The position numbers and the translations under genes were made by a program. The notes below the pieces were generated by a model. It did not search any database, was not told the origin of the DNA, and saw only the letters and a program-made list of their open reading frames with translations. A DNA stretch of 64,000 nt from Fratercula arctica (lineage: Eukaryota > Chordata > Aves > Charadriiformes > Alcidae), in NCBI GenBank assembly GCA_947846985.1, contig CANTUZ010000025.1:2292100-2356099 (forward strand). The letters are read 5' to 3'. Of this stretch, positions 21,859 through 31,267 are shown piece by piece. The stretch's first letter is position 1, and each line of letters begins with the position of its first letter.

Positions 21859-22258
21859 CAAGGTCATCCTCCCCCTCTACTCTGCCTTGGTGAGGCTGCA
21901 TCTGGAGTACTGTGCCCAGTTCTGGGCTCCCCGGTTCAAATACTTCAAGGGTGGGCGTCAGGAGGATGGGGCCAGGCTCTTTTCAGTGGTGCCCAGTGAC
22001 AGGACAAGAGCTAATGGGCACAAACTTGAGCATAGGAAGTTCCACCTAAACATGAGGAGGAACTTCTTTCCTTTGAGGGTGGCAGAGCACTGGAACAGGC
22101 TGCCCAGAGAGGTGGTGGAGTCTCCGCCTCTGGAGACATTCAAAACCCACCTGGACGCATTCCTGTGCAACCTGCTCTAGGTGACCCTGCTCTGGCAGGG
22201 GGGTTGGACTAGATGATCTCCAGAGGTCCCTTCCAACTCCTATCATTCTGTGATTCTG
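21859..22258 (+). mobile_element. CR1 3' end nested in CR1 copy D
   Basis: A second CR1 subfamily (ATTCTGTG tail at about 22242-22258) interrupts copy D after ACAAGAAG; copy D resumes at GAATGACATGG. The likely short duplication is AAGAA. The nested copy lacks an internal stretch, jumping from CCCCGGTTCAA straight to TACTTCAAGGG. It encodes the CR1 C-terminal frame ([20 protein letters not shown]). Confidence 0.85.
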
Positions 22259-22365
22259 TGAAGAATGACATGGCCCTGTTAGAGCAAGTCCAGAGGAGGG
22301 CCACAGAAACAATCAGAGGGCTGAAACACCTCTCCTATGAAGACAGGCTGAGAGAGTTGGGGTCT

Positions 22366-22698
22366 TTAAAATATACGAGCAGCATCAGGAACAGAAAGAA
22401 CTCAGAAGCTCAAGAGAGCTCCTGTAATCATCCTTCCACTAGGTATCTTTATCTGGTCTAAGGAGTGTTGCATTCTTGCCTACACAGTGGCATAATTTCA
22501 CCTAGAAGACCTGATAGTACCCTCAGAGCTGAGTGCTTAGGCTACTCTCTTGGAAAGCATTAAGAGATGGGTCTGAATCCCTTCACACTGAGGAGGACAT
22601 AAAAGATATTTCCTACTTACGAGGCACATGCTTTGACCATTAGGCTTATACATAAGAAGCTGAGTACCATCGCTACTGTTTCTAAACAATGAGTCAAT
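22366..22698. other. Unassigned sequence between CR1 copies D and E
   Basis: About 330 bp with no recognised gene or repeat. Confidence 0.4.
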
Positions 22699-23287
22699 CT
22701 TCTATGGCTACGTACTTTTTAGGAAAGACAGGACAGCGGGGCAAGGTGGTAGAGTTGCTCTCTATGTGAGACCAATCTTATAGCCTTCTACGATGGAATG
22801 ACTGGCTGGGTGGATGAGGGGAGAGCAGTAGACGTTGTCTACCTTGACTTCAGCAAGGCTTTTGACACTGTCTCCCATAACATCCTCATAGGGAAGCTTA
22901 GGAAGTGTGGGTTGGATGAATGGACAGTGGGGTGCATTGAGAACTGGCTGAATGGCAGAGCTCAGAGGGCTGTGATCAGTGGCGGAGAGTCTAGTTGGAG
23001 GCCTGTAACTAGCAGTGTTCCCCAGGGGTCAGTACTGGGTCCAGTCTTGCTCAATATATTCATCAATGACCTGGATGAGGGGACAGAGTGTACCCTCAGT
23101 CAATTTGCTGATGACACAAAACTGGGAGGAGTGGCTGACACAGCAGAAGGCTGTGCTGCCATTCAGCAAGACCTGGACAGGCTGGAGAGTTAGGTGGAGA
23201 GTAACCTTATGAAATTCAACAAGGGCAAGTGTAGGGTGCTGCACCTGGGGAGGAATAACCCCATGCATCAGTATAGGTCAGGATCTG

Positions 23288-24067
23288 TGTAACCGGTTCG
23301 TTTTTAAAGATTCCAATTTACAAACCGGAGCCCACACAAAGGAAAAAAAAAGGTGAACTCTGCTTTATTGTGAAGCCTTGCTACAGAAAAAAAATGCAGT
23401 GAATTCAGCTTTATTGCAAAGCCTTGCTAAGCAGTTCCCAAATGTCCCAAAAGTTACTTAAGAGTCTTACCAACCCCATAGACGGTAGTAGCATCACTGA
23501 GCAGCAGGATAATGAGGAGCTCCATTGATACAGCAGGGGGAGGTAGGCACAGCCCTTGCTAAGCAGTTCCCAAATGTTCCAAAAGTTACTTTAGAGAGTC
23601 TTACCAACCCATCGATCATAATAGTACCGCTGAGCAGCAGGATAACGAGGAGTTACATCGGTACAGCAGAGGGAAGGCAGGCACAGCGCCTTCAGGACGT
23701 CCCCTGTATCTTCAAAGTGCGCTCGTGTCTCTCTCTCCCACTGGCCTGAGACAGCCCCCTTATATCCTGCACCGGATTGAGTGGAAAAGTACAGGCCAGA
23801 GTCACTGCACGCGTGGCCAGTGCATGCAGCGAGCCTCACCAGACTCATGATCCAGCTTTGCTAACTGCGGCTGTCTGATACCTGACTACATTGTTGCACT
23901 CCCTTCTTGTCATCTTCTTCTTCGAAGGTCAGGTTCTCATGGATACGCACAGAGTTTTTGCAGCAACAGTACCGAGTCCCTTTTTCCCAACATGTATACT
24001 GGGTTTGGTTCAACTAGTAATTTTCCATCGTGTCTCACTCAGACCATCCTCTATTATCCCTAACACA
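23288..24067 (-). mobile_element. Solo LTR, 780 bp, inside CR1 copy E, with an internal direct repeat
   Basis: The plus-strand ends are TGTAACCGG and CTAACACA, flanked by ATCTG and GTCTG (one mismatch in 5). The minus strand carries a TATA-like GGATATAAGG near 23760 and AATAAA near 23365 and 23412. A segment of about 132 bp starting CCTTGCTAAGCAG is present twice (23422 and 23554), giving near-duplicate halves. Confidence 0.85.
23422..23685. repeat. Direct repeat of about 132 bp within an LTR
   Basis: Two copies in tandem both start CCTTGCTAAGCAGTTCCC and run through a stretch containing CACTGAGCAGCAGGATAA or CGCTGAGCAGCAGGATAA. The copies differ at scattered bases, so the duplication is old or was inherited with the LTR family. 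Confidence 0.8.
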
Positions 24068-24772
24068 GTCTGACCTGATGGAAAGCAGCTCTGTGGAAAA
24101 AGACCTGGGAGTCCTGGTGGACAACAGGATGACCATGAGCCAGCAAGGTGCCCTTGTGGCCAAGAAGGCCAATGGTCTCCTGGGGTGCATTAAAAAGAGC
24201 GTGGCCAGCAGGTTGAGGGAGCTCATCCTCCCCCTCTACTCTGCCCTGGTGAGGCCACATCTGGCATATTGTGTCCAGTTCTGGGCTCCCCGGTTCAAGA
24301 AGGACAGGGAACTACTGGAGAGAGTCCAGTGGAGGGCTACAAAGATGATCAAGGGACTGGAACAACTCTCTTATGAGGAAAGGCTGAGAGGCCTGGGTCT
24401 GTTTAGCCTGGAGAAGAGAAGACTGAGAGGGGATCTCATCAATGCAAATATCTAAAGGGCGGGTGTTAAGAGGATGGGACGAGACTCTTTTCAGTGGTGC
24501 CTGGTGACAGGACAAGGGGCAACGAGCACAAGCTGTAACACAGGAAGTTCCATCTCAACATGAGGAAATCTTCCTTACTTTGAGGGTGGCAGAGCACTGG
24601 AACAGGCTGCCCAGAGAGGTGGTGGAGTCTCTTTCTCTGGAGACATTCAAAACCCACCTGGATGCGTTCCTGTCCAGCCTGCTCTAGGTGACCCTGCTTT
24701 GGCAGGGGGGGTTGGACTAGATGATCTCCAAAGGTCCCTTCCAACCCCTACAATTCTGTGATTCTGTGATTC

Positions 24773-25277
24773 TTCACTAGAAATGAAGAATTAGATGTCA
24801 AAGTCCAAGACATTGTATTGGGAGGTAACTACATGAATTCAGAGTTTTGAAGAGTTTGGAGGAAAGGTTGAAGAAATGAGGAAGTAGGTGGTGTTATGAA
24901 TTGCATTCTTCAATGCCCAGCTCTCCCTATTCACTGAAGTTCAACAGAAGCACTTAATCCGATGATTATGATTGTGAATTGAATCCTTAGAGCTTAGCAT
25001 GCAAAGTTTAGTTGTAGCTTGGCTGTATTCACGTTCTTTCTGAATTTGAGAAGTGACTGGCTTATGATTTGTGCTCAGTAAAACAATAAGCTGACACGAT
25101 ATACCACCACAAGTGAAGAAAAGGATCATCCTCTCATTCAAAGTATTCATTGTATTAACGCACATACCCATGATCCCAAATAAACAGGTAGAAATGGCTC
25201 TTTCCTCTGTTGCAGAAAGAAAATAACCATTATGCAAATACATAAGGTGGCAAGTCTCCTTCTTCAGGATGATCAAC
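24773..25277. other. Unassigned non-coding sequence
   Basis: No gene, exon or repeat is recognised. Confidence 0.4.
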
Positions 25278-25895
25278 TGTCCTGCTTTGGGGTGGAGCAG
25301 AGCCCACTTTCTGGTCAGTGAGAGGCTCTTGCTCACACTTGTTGCTGTGGCAACCAGGGTCAGCTGACTTGGTTGTTTCCCCTGTGGAGGGGTCACACCT
25401 GTGGGGAGCAGTGGACAGGTCAGGTGACCCAAACTGACCAATCGGGTGTTCCATCCCATCTGCCATGCTCAGTATAAAAGCTGAGGGAGCAAAAAAGTCA
25501 AATTGGCTGTTTTTCTTTGGTTCTTCTCTGATGGGCTCTTCTTCAGTGGCTGTTTTTCTTCAATGATTGGCGTCTGTGGAGGATCTTGTCAGCTCATCTA
25601 CCTTTGATCCCAGTCAGTGTGTTCCAGTTCCCATTTGTCCCTGAGTCTGGTCTGGAACTTTGCCAGTGCCTGCCAGTGGCATCTCCCTGGGAGCTTGATA
25701 TGGTTTTGTCTATATTTGTATATATTGTATCTATTTCATTATTTCCTTTTTTGTTTTATCATTATTTCATTAAAGTAGTTTAGTTTTTTCTAAACTCACA
25801 AATCTCTCTCTCTCTCTTCTTCTTTTCCTTAGAGCAAGAGGTGGGGGAGAGCATCTCTCATCTTGTCGTTGACTAACCTGGCCAAAGCCATAACA
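25278..25895 (+). mobile_element. Solo LTR, ERVL-linked family (member 6, short form)
   Basis: The 618-bp LTR has ends TGTCCTGC and CCATAACA and a perfect TCAAC duplication (25273-25277 and 25896-25900). It has a TATAAAAG box near 25473 and ATTAAA near 25768. It lacks part of the 5' region present in longer members. Confidence 0.92.
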
Positions 25896-25926
25896 TCAAC
25901 ATAGCACAGCTGTAAAAATAAACTGT

Positions 25927-26618
25927 TGTCCTGTTTTGAGGTAGAACGGAACCAACTTTCTGTTCAGTAATTTTACTTCTTAGCTTGGCCTCTTCTAACT
26001 CTCTGAAATTAACAGCATGTTGTGCTGAGAATGGTTTGTTCTCAGAGTGAAAAGACCAATGTTTATAGCTAATCCCAAGGAATGGTAGGCAGAGAGGCTC
26101 TTGCTTATGCCTATTGCTATAACAACCAAGGTCAGCTAACTTTATTTGGCCTGTTGGAGGGTTGGAAACGGAAACGCATAGAGGGGTCACACCTGCAGGG
26201 TGGGACAGGACAGGTGACCCAAAACTGACCAACAGGGTATTCCATCCCATCGGCTCCATGCTCAGTATAAAAGCTGCGGGATCAAAGGGTCGACTCTCTT
26301 TCTTCAATGGCCAACGTCTGAGGAGGACCCTGTCTGTTTGTCCGCCTTTGATGTTGATCAATGTGTTCCTGACTCAAACTCTGGAATCCAGTTCCCACCC
26401 GGTGCTGAGTCCAGCCTGGGACTTCCCGGTGCCTGCTGGTGACGTCATACTGGGAGCTGGATATACTGTATCTATTCTATTATTTCCTTTATTTTTAATA
26501 TTCCATTAGTTTAGTTTCTTGTAAACTCGTAAATCTCTTTACCTCTCCTTCTCTCTGTGCGAGAGGTGGGGGGAGAGCATCTGTTGCCAGCCATCGGCCA
26601 ATTTGGCCAAAACCATGG
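25927..26618 (+). mobile_element. Solo LTR, ERVL-linked family (member 7), right end altered
   Basis: The LTR starts TGTCCTGT after ACTGT and runs through a TATAAAAG box near 26265. The expected terminus CCACGACA reads CCATGG and abuts the TG of the provirus LTR at 26619, so the end and its target duplication were lost or overwritten. Confidence 0.85.
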
Positions 26619-26954
26619 TGTCGTGGTTTGGCCTCAGATGGCAACAAAGAACCACGTGTCGCTCGCTCAGTGCTTCCCGGTACGGGAAGGATCAAAAGAA
26701 AAAGGCAAAACTCTTGGGTTGAGACAAAGGCAGTTTAACAGAACAGCAAAGGGAACAAGAAAACAACAACAATAACACCGACAGAGAAATATACAAATGT
26801 GATTATGGAACCGCTGCTCCCCGCTGGTCTGGACCCGGGAGGCGCCAGCCTGCTCCAAACCCAACTGCCTGCCCCCTCCCTCCTTTTAATCTCAGGGTGG
26901 GTGTGGCTCACATGGCATGGAATACTTAACCCTGTCCCTGCCGGAACCAGGACA
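26619..26954 (-). mobile_element. 3' LTR of ERVL-like copy 2
   Basis: The 336-bp LTR has plus-strand ends TGTCGTGG and CCAGGACA. It is near-identical by eye to LTR A (30907-31252) over the middle and internal halves. It is short compared with the 615-760-bp family but shares the terminal sequences. Confidence 0.92.
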
Positions 26955-26975
26955 TTATCCACCCCTTATTCCATA
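26955..26975 (-). promoter_or_regulatory. Polypurine tract of ERVL-like copy 2
   Basis: On the minus strand GGAATAAGGGGTGGATAA directly precedes the LTR start TGTCCTGG. It matches the tract at 5247-5269. Confidence 0.75.
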
Positions 26976-27238
26976 CCATTTTTGCCACGCCCAGATCTTA
27001 CAGTTTTCGGAACATGTGACTGGTGTACCCGGCGTAGCTCATGCACACAGTCCATGGGCCAAAGATGCAGATCTTGAGGAAGTTGCTGGGCATCAGCTCT
27101 GATCCCATCACCACTTTGCTTTACTCAATTCTTCATCAAAGTCCATCTGTCCTTAATTTGGGTGATTCTTACTGCAGTACAGCCGATAGCAATTATAGTA
27201 ACGAGGACATACAGTGACAGTGTAACATACAATTTGAT

Positions 27239-29932
27239 TCATTGGCTATTCTCCCCCAAAATCAGATCCCCATGAGGTACACATCGGACTTCCCCATCCT
27301 GCCGCATTACCCACCAAGTGCACACAGGTCCTTGGGCAAAAGCAATCCCACGGATGGGTTTGCCTTTGCCTGAGGCAGGACTAACCCAGACTGTCTTCCC
27401 TAACATATTCTTCATGTGCACTACGGGGACCTTATCCCCTTCTACAGTACGTGGAAGTTTTGATTGGGCAGGGCCAGCCCGATTGATAGATCCCCTGGTA
27501 TTAACTAGCCAGGTAGCCTTTGCTAAATGTGCATCCCAATGTTTTAAGGTCCCACCACCCATTGCTCTCAGTGTAGTTTTTAACAGTCCATTGTACCGTT
27601 CTATCTTCCCAGAGGCTGGTGCGTGACAGGGGATGTGATACACCCACTCAATGCCATGCTCTTTGGCCCAGGTGTCTATGAGGCTGTTTCGGAAATGAGT
27701 CCCATTGTCTGACTCACTTCTCTCTGGGGTACCATGTCGCCACAGGACTTGCTTTTCGAGGCCCAGGATAGTATTCCGGGCAGTGGCATGGGGCACAGGG
27801 TATGTTTCCAGCCATCCAGTGGGTGCTTCCACCATTGTGAGCACATAGCGCTTGCCTTGACGGGTTCGTGGCAGTGTGATATAATCAATCTGCCAGGCCT
27901 CCCCATATTTATATTTCAACCATCGTCCTCCATGCCAAAGAGGCTTCAAATGCTTGGCTTGCTTGATTGCAGCGCATGTCTCACATTCATGGATGACCTG
28001 TGCAATAGTGTCCATGGTCAAGTCCACCCCTCGGTCACGAGCCCATCTATATGTCGCATCTCTTCCTTGATGGCCTGAGGTCTCATGGGCCCACCGAGCT
28101 ATGAATAGTTCACCCTTACGTTGCCAATCCAGATCCACTTGAGCCACTTCAATCCTGGCAGCCCGATCCACCTGCTGGTTGTTCTGATGTTCCTCCGTGG
28201 CCCGATTCTTCGGTACGTGGGCATCTACGTGGCGTACTTTCACAACCAGATTCTCTATCCGGGCAGCAATATCTTCCCATAGTTCAGCAGCCCAGATGGG
28301 TTTGCCTCTGCGCTGCCAGTTGCCCTGCTTCCACTGCTGTAACCATCTCCACAGAGCATTTGCCACCATCCATGACTCAGTGTAGAGATAAAGTACTGGC
28401 CATCTTTCTCGCTCGGCGATGTCCAAAGCCAGCTGAATGGCTTTCACCTCTGCAAACTGGCTCGATTCACCTTGTCCTTCACTGGCTTCTGCAACTTGTC
28501 GTGTAGGACTCCACACAGCAGCCTTCCACTTTCGATGCTTTCCCACAATCCGGCAGGACCCATCAGTGAACAGGGCATATTGCTTCTCATTTTCTGGCAG
28601 TTTATTATATGGTGGGGCCTCTTCCGCACGCGTCACCTCCTCCTCTGGTGACATTCCGAAATCCTTGCCTTCTGGCCAGTCCATGATCACTTCCACAATT
28701 CCTGGGCAACTGGGGTTTCCCATTCGAGTTTGCTGTGTGATCAGTGCAATCCACTTACTCCATGTAGCATCAGTTGCATGATGTGTGGTGGGGACCCTTT
28801 CTTTGAACATCCAACCCAGCACCGGCAGTCGAGGTGCTAAGAGGAGCTGCGCTTCTGTACCAACCACCTCCGAAGCAGCTCGAACCCCTTCATATGCTGC
28901 CAATATCTCCTTTTCTGTTGGAGTGTAGCGCGCTTCGGATCCTCTGTATCCCCGACTCCAAAACCCTAGGGGTCGACCTCGGGTCTCCCCTGGTGCTTTC
29001 TGCCAGAGGCTCCAGGTAGGGCCATTCTCCCTGGCTGCGGTGTAAAGCACATTTTTCACATCTTGTCCTGCCCGGACTGGCCCCAGGGCCACTGCATGGA
29101 CTATTTCCTGTTTGATTTGTTCAAAAGCTTGTCGTTGCTCAGGACCCCATTTAAAATCCTTCTTCTTCCGGGTTACTTGATACAGAGGGCTTACAATCAG
29201 ACTGTAATCTGGGATATGCATCCTCCAAAAACCCACAATGCCTAAGAAAGCTTGTGTTTCCTTTTTACTAGTTGGTGGAGACATAGCTGCTATTTTGTTG
29301 ATCACATCCATTGGGATTTGGCGGCGTCCATCTTGCCATTTTATTCCTAAGAACTGGATCTCCTGTGCAGGTCCCTTGACCTTACTTCGTTTTATGGCAA
29401 AACCAGCTTTCAGAAGGATTCGGACTATTTTATTCCCTTTCTCAAAAACTTCTTCGGCTGTGTTTCCCCATACAATGATGTCATCAATGTACTGCAGATG
29501 TTCTGGAGCTTCACCCTGTTCCAGTGCAGTCTGGATCAGTCCATGGCAAATGGTGGGGCTGTGTTTCCACCCCTGGGGCAGTCGATTCCAGGTGTACTGG
29601 ATGCCCCTCCAAGTGAAAGCAAACTGTGGCCTGCACTCTGCTGCCAAAGGGATTGAGAAAAATGCATTCTCTATATCAATCGTGGCATACCACTTGGCTG
29701 CCTTGGACTCCAGTTCATACTGGAGTTCTAGCATATCCGGCACAGCAGCGCTCAGCGGTGGCGTGACTTCATTCAGGCCACCATAGTCTACAGTTAGCCT
29801 CCACTCTCCATTGGATTTTCGCACCGGCCATATAGGACTGTTAAAAGGCGAGCGAGTCTTGCTGATCACTCCTTGAACCTCTAGTTGACAAATCAGCTTA
29901 TGGATGGGAATCAGAGAGTCTCGGTTAGTGCG
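27239..29932 (-). CDS. ERVL-like Pol: RT, RNase H and integrase, open frame
   Basis: This is a single open frame, 876 codons when counted from 29869, ending at TGA 27239-27241. It comprises reverse transcriptase (first catalytic Asp at residue 65, LPQGWKHSP about 97-105, YIDD 127-130), connection and RNase H (FTDGS with Asp 435; Glu 474; a Glu at 498 where Asp is usual; Asp 569), and integrase (His 595, His 600, Cys 629, Cys 632; catalytic Asp 662, Asp 721, Glu 757, with 35 residues between the last two). Only the RNase H Asp-to-Glu change at 498 looks suspicious. It lies in the same frame as the upstream protease, separated by TAG at 29933-29935. The gene may be old yet spared. Confidence 0.93.
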   Translation of the reverse strand, partial: RTNRDSLIPIHKLICQLEVQGVISKTRSPFNSPIWPVRKSNGEWRLTVDYGGLNEVTPPLSAAVPDMLELQYELESKAAKWYATIDIENAFFSIPLAAECRPQFAFTWRGIQYTWNRLPQGWKHSPTICHGLIQTALEQGEAPEHLQYIDDIIVWGNTAEEVFEKGNKIVRILLKAGFAIKRSKVKGPAQEIQFLGIKWQDGRRQIPMDVINKIAAMSPPTSKKETQAFLGIVGFWRMHIPDYSLIVSPLYQVTRKKKDFKWGPEQRQAFEQIKQEIVHAVALGPVRAGQDVKNVLYTAARENGPTWSLWQKAPGETRGRPLGFWSRGYRGSEARYTPTEKEILAAYEGVRAASEVVGTEAQLLLAPRLPVLGWMFKERVPTTHHATDATWSKWIALITQQTRMGNPSCPGIVEVIMDWPEGKDFGMSPEEEVTRAEEAPPYNKLPENEKQYALFTDGSCRIVGKHRKWKAAVWSPTRQVAEASEGQGESSQFAEVKAIQLALDIAERERWPVLYLYTESWMVANALWRWLQQWKQGNWQRRGKPIWAAELWEDIAARIENLVVKVRHVDAHVPKNRATEEHQNNQQVDRAARIEVAQVDLDWQRKGELFIARWAHETSGHQGRDATYRWARDRGVDLTMDTIAQVIHECETCAAIKQAKHLKPLWHGGRWLKYKYGEAWQIDYITLPRTRQGKRYVLTMVEAPTGWLETYPVPHATARNTILGLEKQVLWRHGTPERSESDNGTHFRNSLIDTWAKEHGIEWVYHIPCHAPASGKIERYNGLLKTTLRAMGGGTLKHWDAHLAKATWLVNTRGSINRAGPAQSKLPRTVEGDKVPVVHMKNMLGKTVWVSPASGKGKPIRGIAFAQGPVCTWWVMRQDGEVRCVPHGDLILGENSQ

Positions 29933-30424
29933 CTATTGCCGCCGATGCACCGTTGTGGTAGCAAGCGGCACCTGCTGTTCTTCGACCCTCAACAACCCCA
30001 CAACAGAAGAGTCCTCCGAGAGACCAGGCAAGGTGGACAACTGTTTAACTTCCTCCGCCTCCAAGGCAGCTATGCCAAAGGCCCATCGATACCCCTTTGG
30101 GTCCTTAAAATACCCTCTCCTGAGGTAATCTATACCAAGGATGCATGGAGCCTCTGGGCCAGTCACAATGGGATGCTTTTGCCACTCATTCCCAGTTAGG
30201 CTCACTTCAGCCTCCAGTACAGTCAACTCTTGGGATCCCCCTGTGACCCCAGAAATACAAATGGGTTCTGCCCCTCTATAGCTTGATGGTATCAGAGTAC
30301 ACTGTGCTCCTGTGTCCACTAGAGCCTTATACTCCTGTGGGTCTGATGTGCCAGGCCATCGAATCCACACTGTCCAATAAACCCGGTTGTCCCTTTCCTC
30401 CACCTGGCTGGAGGCAGGGCCCCT
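29933..30424 (-). CDS. ERVL-like retroviral protease, ending in an amber codon
   Basis: The frame opens after a TAG at 30425-30427. From the first possible start (GTG at 30401-30403) it has 156 codons. The aspartic-protease active site reads LVDTGAQ, with Asp at residue 30 of that count. GIDYLRRG follows. It ends with TAG at 29933-29935, where both other copies carry a Tyr codon, so this stop is best read as a point mutation that separates protease from RT. Confidence 0.85.
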   Translation of the reverse strand, partial: RGPASSQVEERDNRVYWTVWIRWPGTSDPQEYKALVDTGAQCTLIPSSYRGAEPICISGVTGGSQELTVLEAEVSLTGNEWQKHPIVTGPEAPCILGIDYLRRGYFKDPKGYRWAFGIAALEAEEVKQLSTLPGLSEDSSVVGLLRVEEQQVPLATTTVHRRQ

Positions 30425-30802
30425 CTAATACTGGTCATGGTATCCGGTACTCACTTCTTGCAGAAATGACTTGGAGGTTCCTTCAAGAGGATCAGAAGCA
30501 AGATCAGGCCTTATGGTCTGTCTGGGGAAAGTGTCCCCCCCTGTTTCCCCCATAGACTGGGTGTAATTATTAATGAATTCTGAGAGGTGGTGCCCAATGT
30601 ACGGACAGGAGAGCAAGATCACATAAACGCCCCAAAATAACCATCTAACAAGTGATGTTATCATATCATAAGCCGATATCGCACAGGACAGTAAAATGAT
30701 AATCCTCATCCCCCTCCCAGAAGTAACAAATATCATCACAGGGAGTGCATAAAACACATAGGAGTTTACATAACACAGCCATGAGAACAAACTAAGCAAC
30801 AT
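30425..30802 (-). CDS. Hypothetical hydrophobic 125-residue frame between PBS and protease
   Basis: It starts at the first ATG after the primer-binding site (about 80 bp into the leader) and ends at TAG 30425-30427. It is in the same frame as the protease. The N-terminal 80 residues hold two to three hydrophobic segments (about residues 1-27, 33-46 and 51-67), then a polar tail (HLSEFINNYTQSMGETGGD...). No matrix, capsid or nucleocapsid motif is seen. It occupies the place of gag. It could be a leftover fusion of leader and the C-terminal end of gag, or a chance frame. I do not recognise it. Confidence 0.45.
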   Translation of the reverse strand: MLLSLFSWLCYVNSYVFYALPVMIFVTSGRGMRIIILLSCAISAYDMITSLVRWLFWGVYVILLSCPYIGHHLSEFINNYTQSMGETGGDTFPRQTIRPDLASDPLEGTSKSFLQEVSTGYHDQY

Positions 30803-30875
30803 AGTGACCAGTGACTATTTACCTAACAAATTCGTTTTTTCAAGCTCTAGTTAGATTCTGTCGTTGTCTCAACCC

Positions 30876-30898
30876 TTCGAGCCCCACGTTGGGCGCCA
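30876..30898 (-). promoter_or_regulatory. Primer-binding site, tRNA-Lys (CUU)-like
   Basis: On the minus strand TGGCGCCCAACGTGGGGC (30898-30881) is complementary to the 3' end of tRNA-Lys1,2 as I recall it, and the match continues for about 23 bases. It lies 8 bases inside LTR A, a longer gap than the usual 0-3. ERVL of mammals is named for Leu, so a Lys primer is notable. Confidence 0.82.
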
Positions 30899-30906
30899 AA
30901 AAGGAC

Positions 30907-31252
30907 TGTCGTGGTTTGGCCTCAGATGGCAACAAAGAACCACGTGTCGCTCGCTCAGCGCTTCCCGGTACGGGAAAGATCAAAAGAAAAAGGCAAAACT
31001 CTTGGGTTGAGACAAAGGCAGTTTAACAGAACAGCAAAGGGAACAAGAAAACAACAACAATAACACCGACAGAGAAATATACAGACGCGAATACGGAACC
31101 GCCGCTCCCCGCCGCTCCCCGCCGGTCCGGCCCCGGGACACGCCAGCCCGCTCCGAACCCGACTGCTCGCCCCCTCCCTCCTTTTAATCTCAGGGTGGGC
31201 ATGGCTCACATGGCCTGGAATACTTAACCCTGTCCCTGCCGGAACCAGGACA
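30907..31252 (-). mobile_element. 5' LTR A of ERVL-like copy 2
   Basis: The 346-bp LTR, with plus-strand ends TGTCGTGG and CCAGGACA, pairs with the 3' LTR at 26619-26954. It contains a short local duplication CCGCTCCCCG (about 31100-31120) that the 3' LTR lacks. Confidence 0.92.
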
Positions 31253-31267
31253 GGCGCCAAAAAGGAC

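Larger units (their letters stand above)
20212..22365 (+). mobile_element. CR1 LINE (copy D), split by an LTR and by another CR1
   Basis: The CR1 pieces are 20212-20976, 21738-21858 and 22259-22365. The first encodes the RT from GNYRPVSLT through [11 protein letters not shown], a degenerate palm and FVDDTKL (the Asp pair kept, Ala to Val). Piece two resumes after a solo LTR flanked by GCTAC. Piece three resumes after a nested CR1 3' end. No 3' tail is present. Confidence 0.88.
22699..24772 (+). mobile_element. CR1 LINE (copy E), internally deleted and split by an LTR
   Basis: The 5' piece (22699-22780) is endonuclease-domain sequence. It jumps directly to the RT at about 22785 ([18 protein letters not shown]), so about 1.4 kb of ORF2 is missing. 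The RT retains [19 protein letters not shown] and FADDTKLGG, all catalytic Asp residues. It is interrupted at 23288-24067 by an LTR and resumes at [18 protein letters not shown]. It ends in ATTCTGTG repeats at about 24752-24772. Confidence 0.92.

Noticed and set aside
27110..27238. Hydrophobic 36-codon stretch directly after the pol stop, in frame, as an env remnant
   Set aside because: The homologous stretch in the other two copies is neither open nor hydrophobic, and there is no start codon.
29933..29935. TAG between protease and RT of the minus-strand provirus read as programmed readthrough
   Set aside because: The two sister copies have a Tyr codon at this position, so a point mutation is the simpler account.
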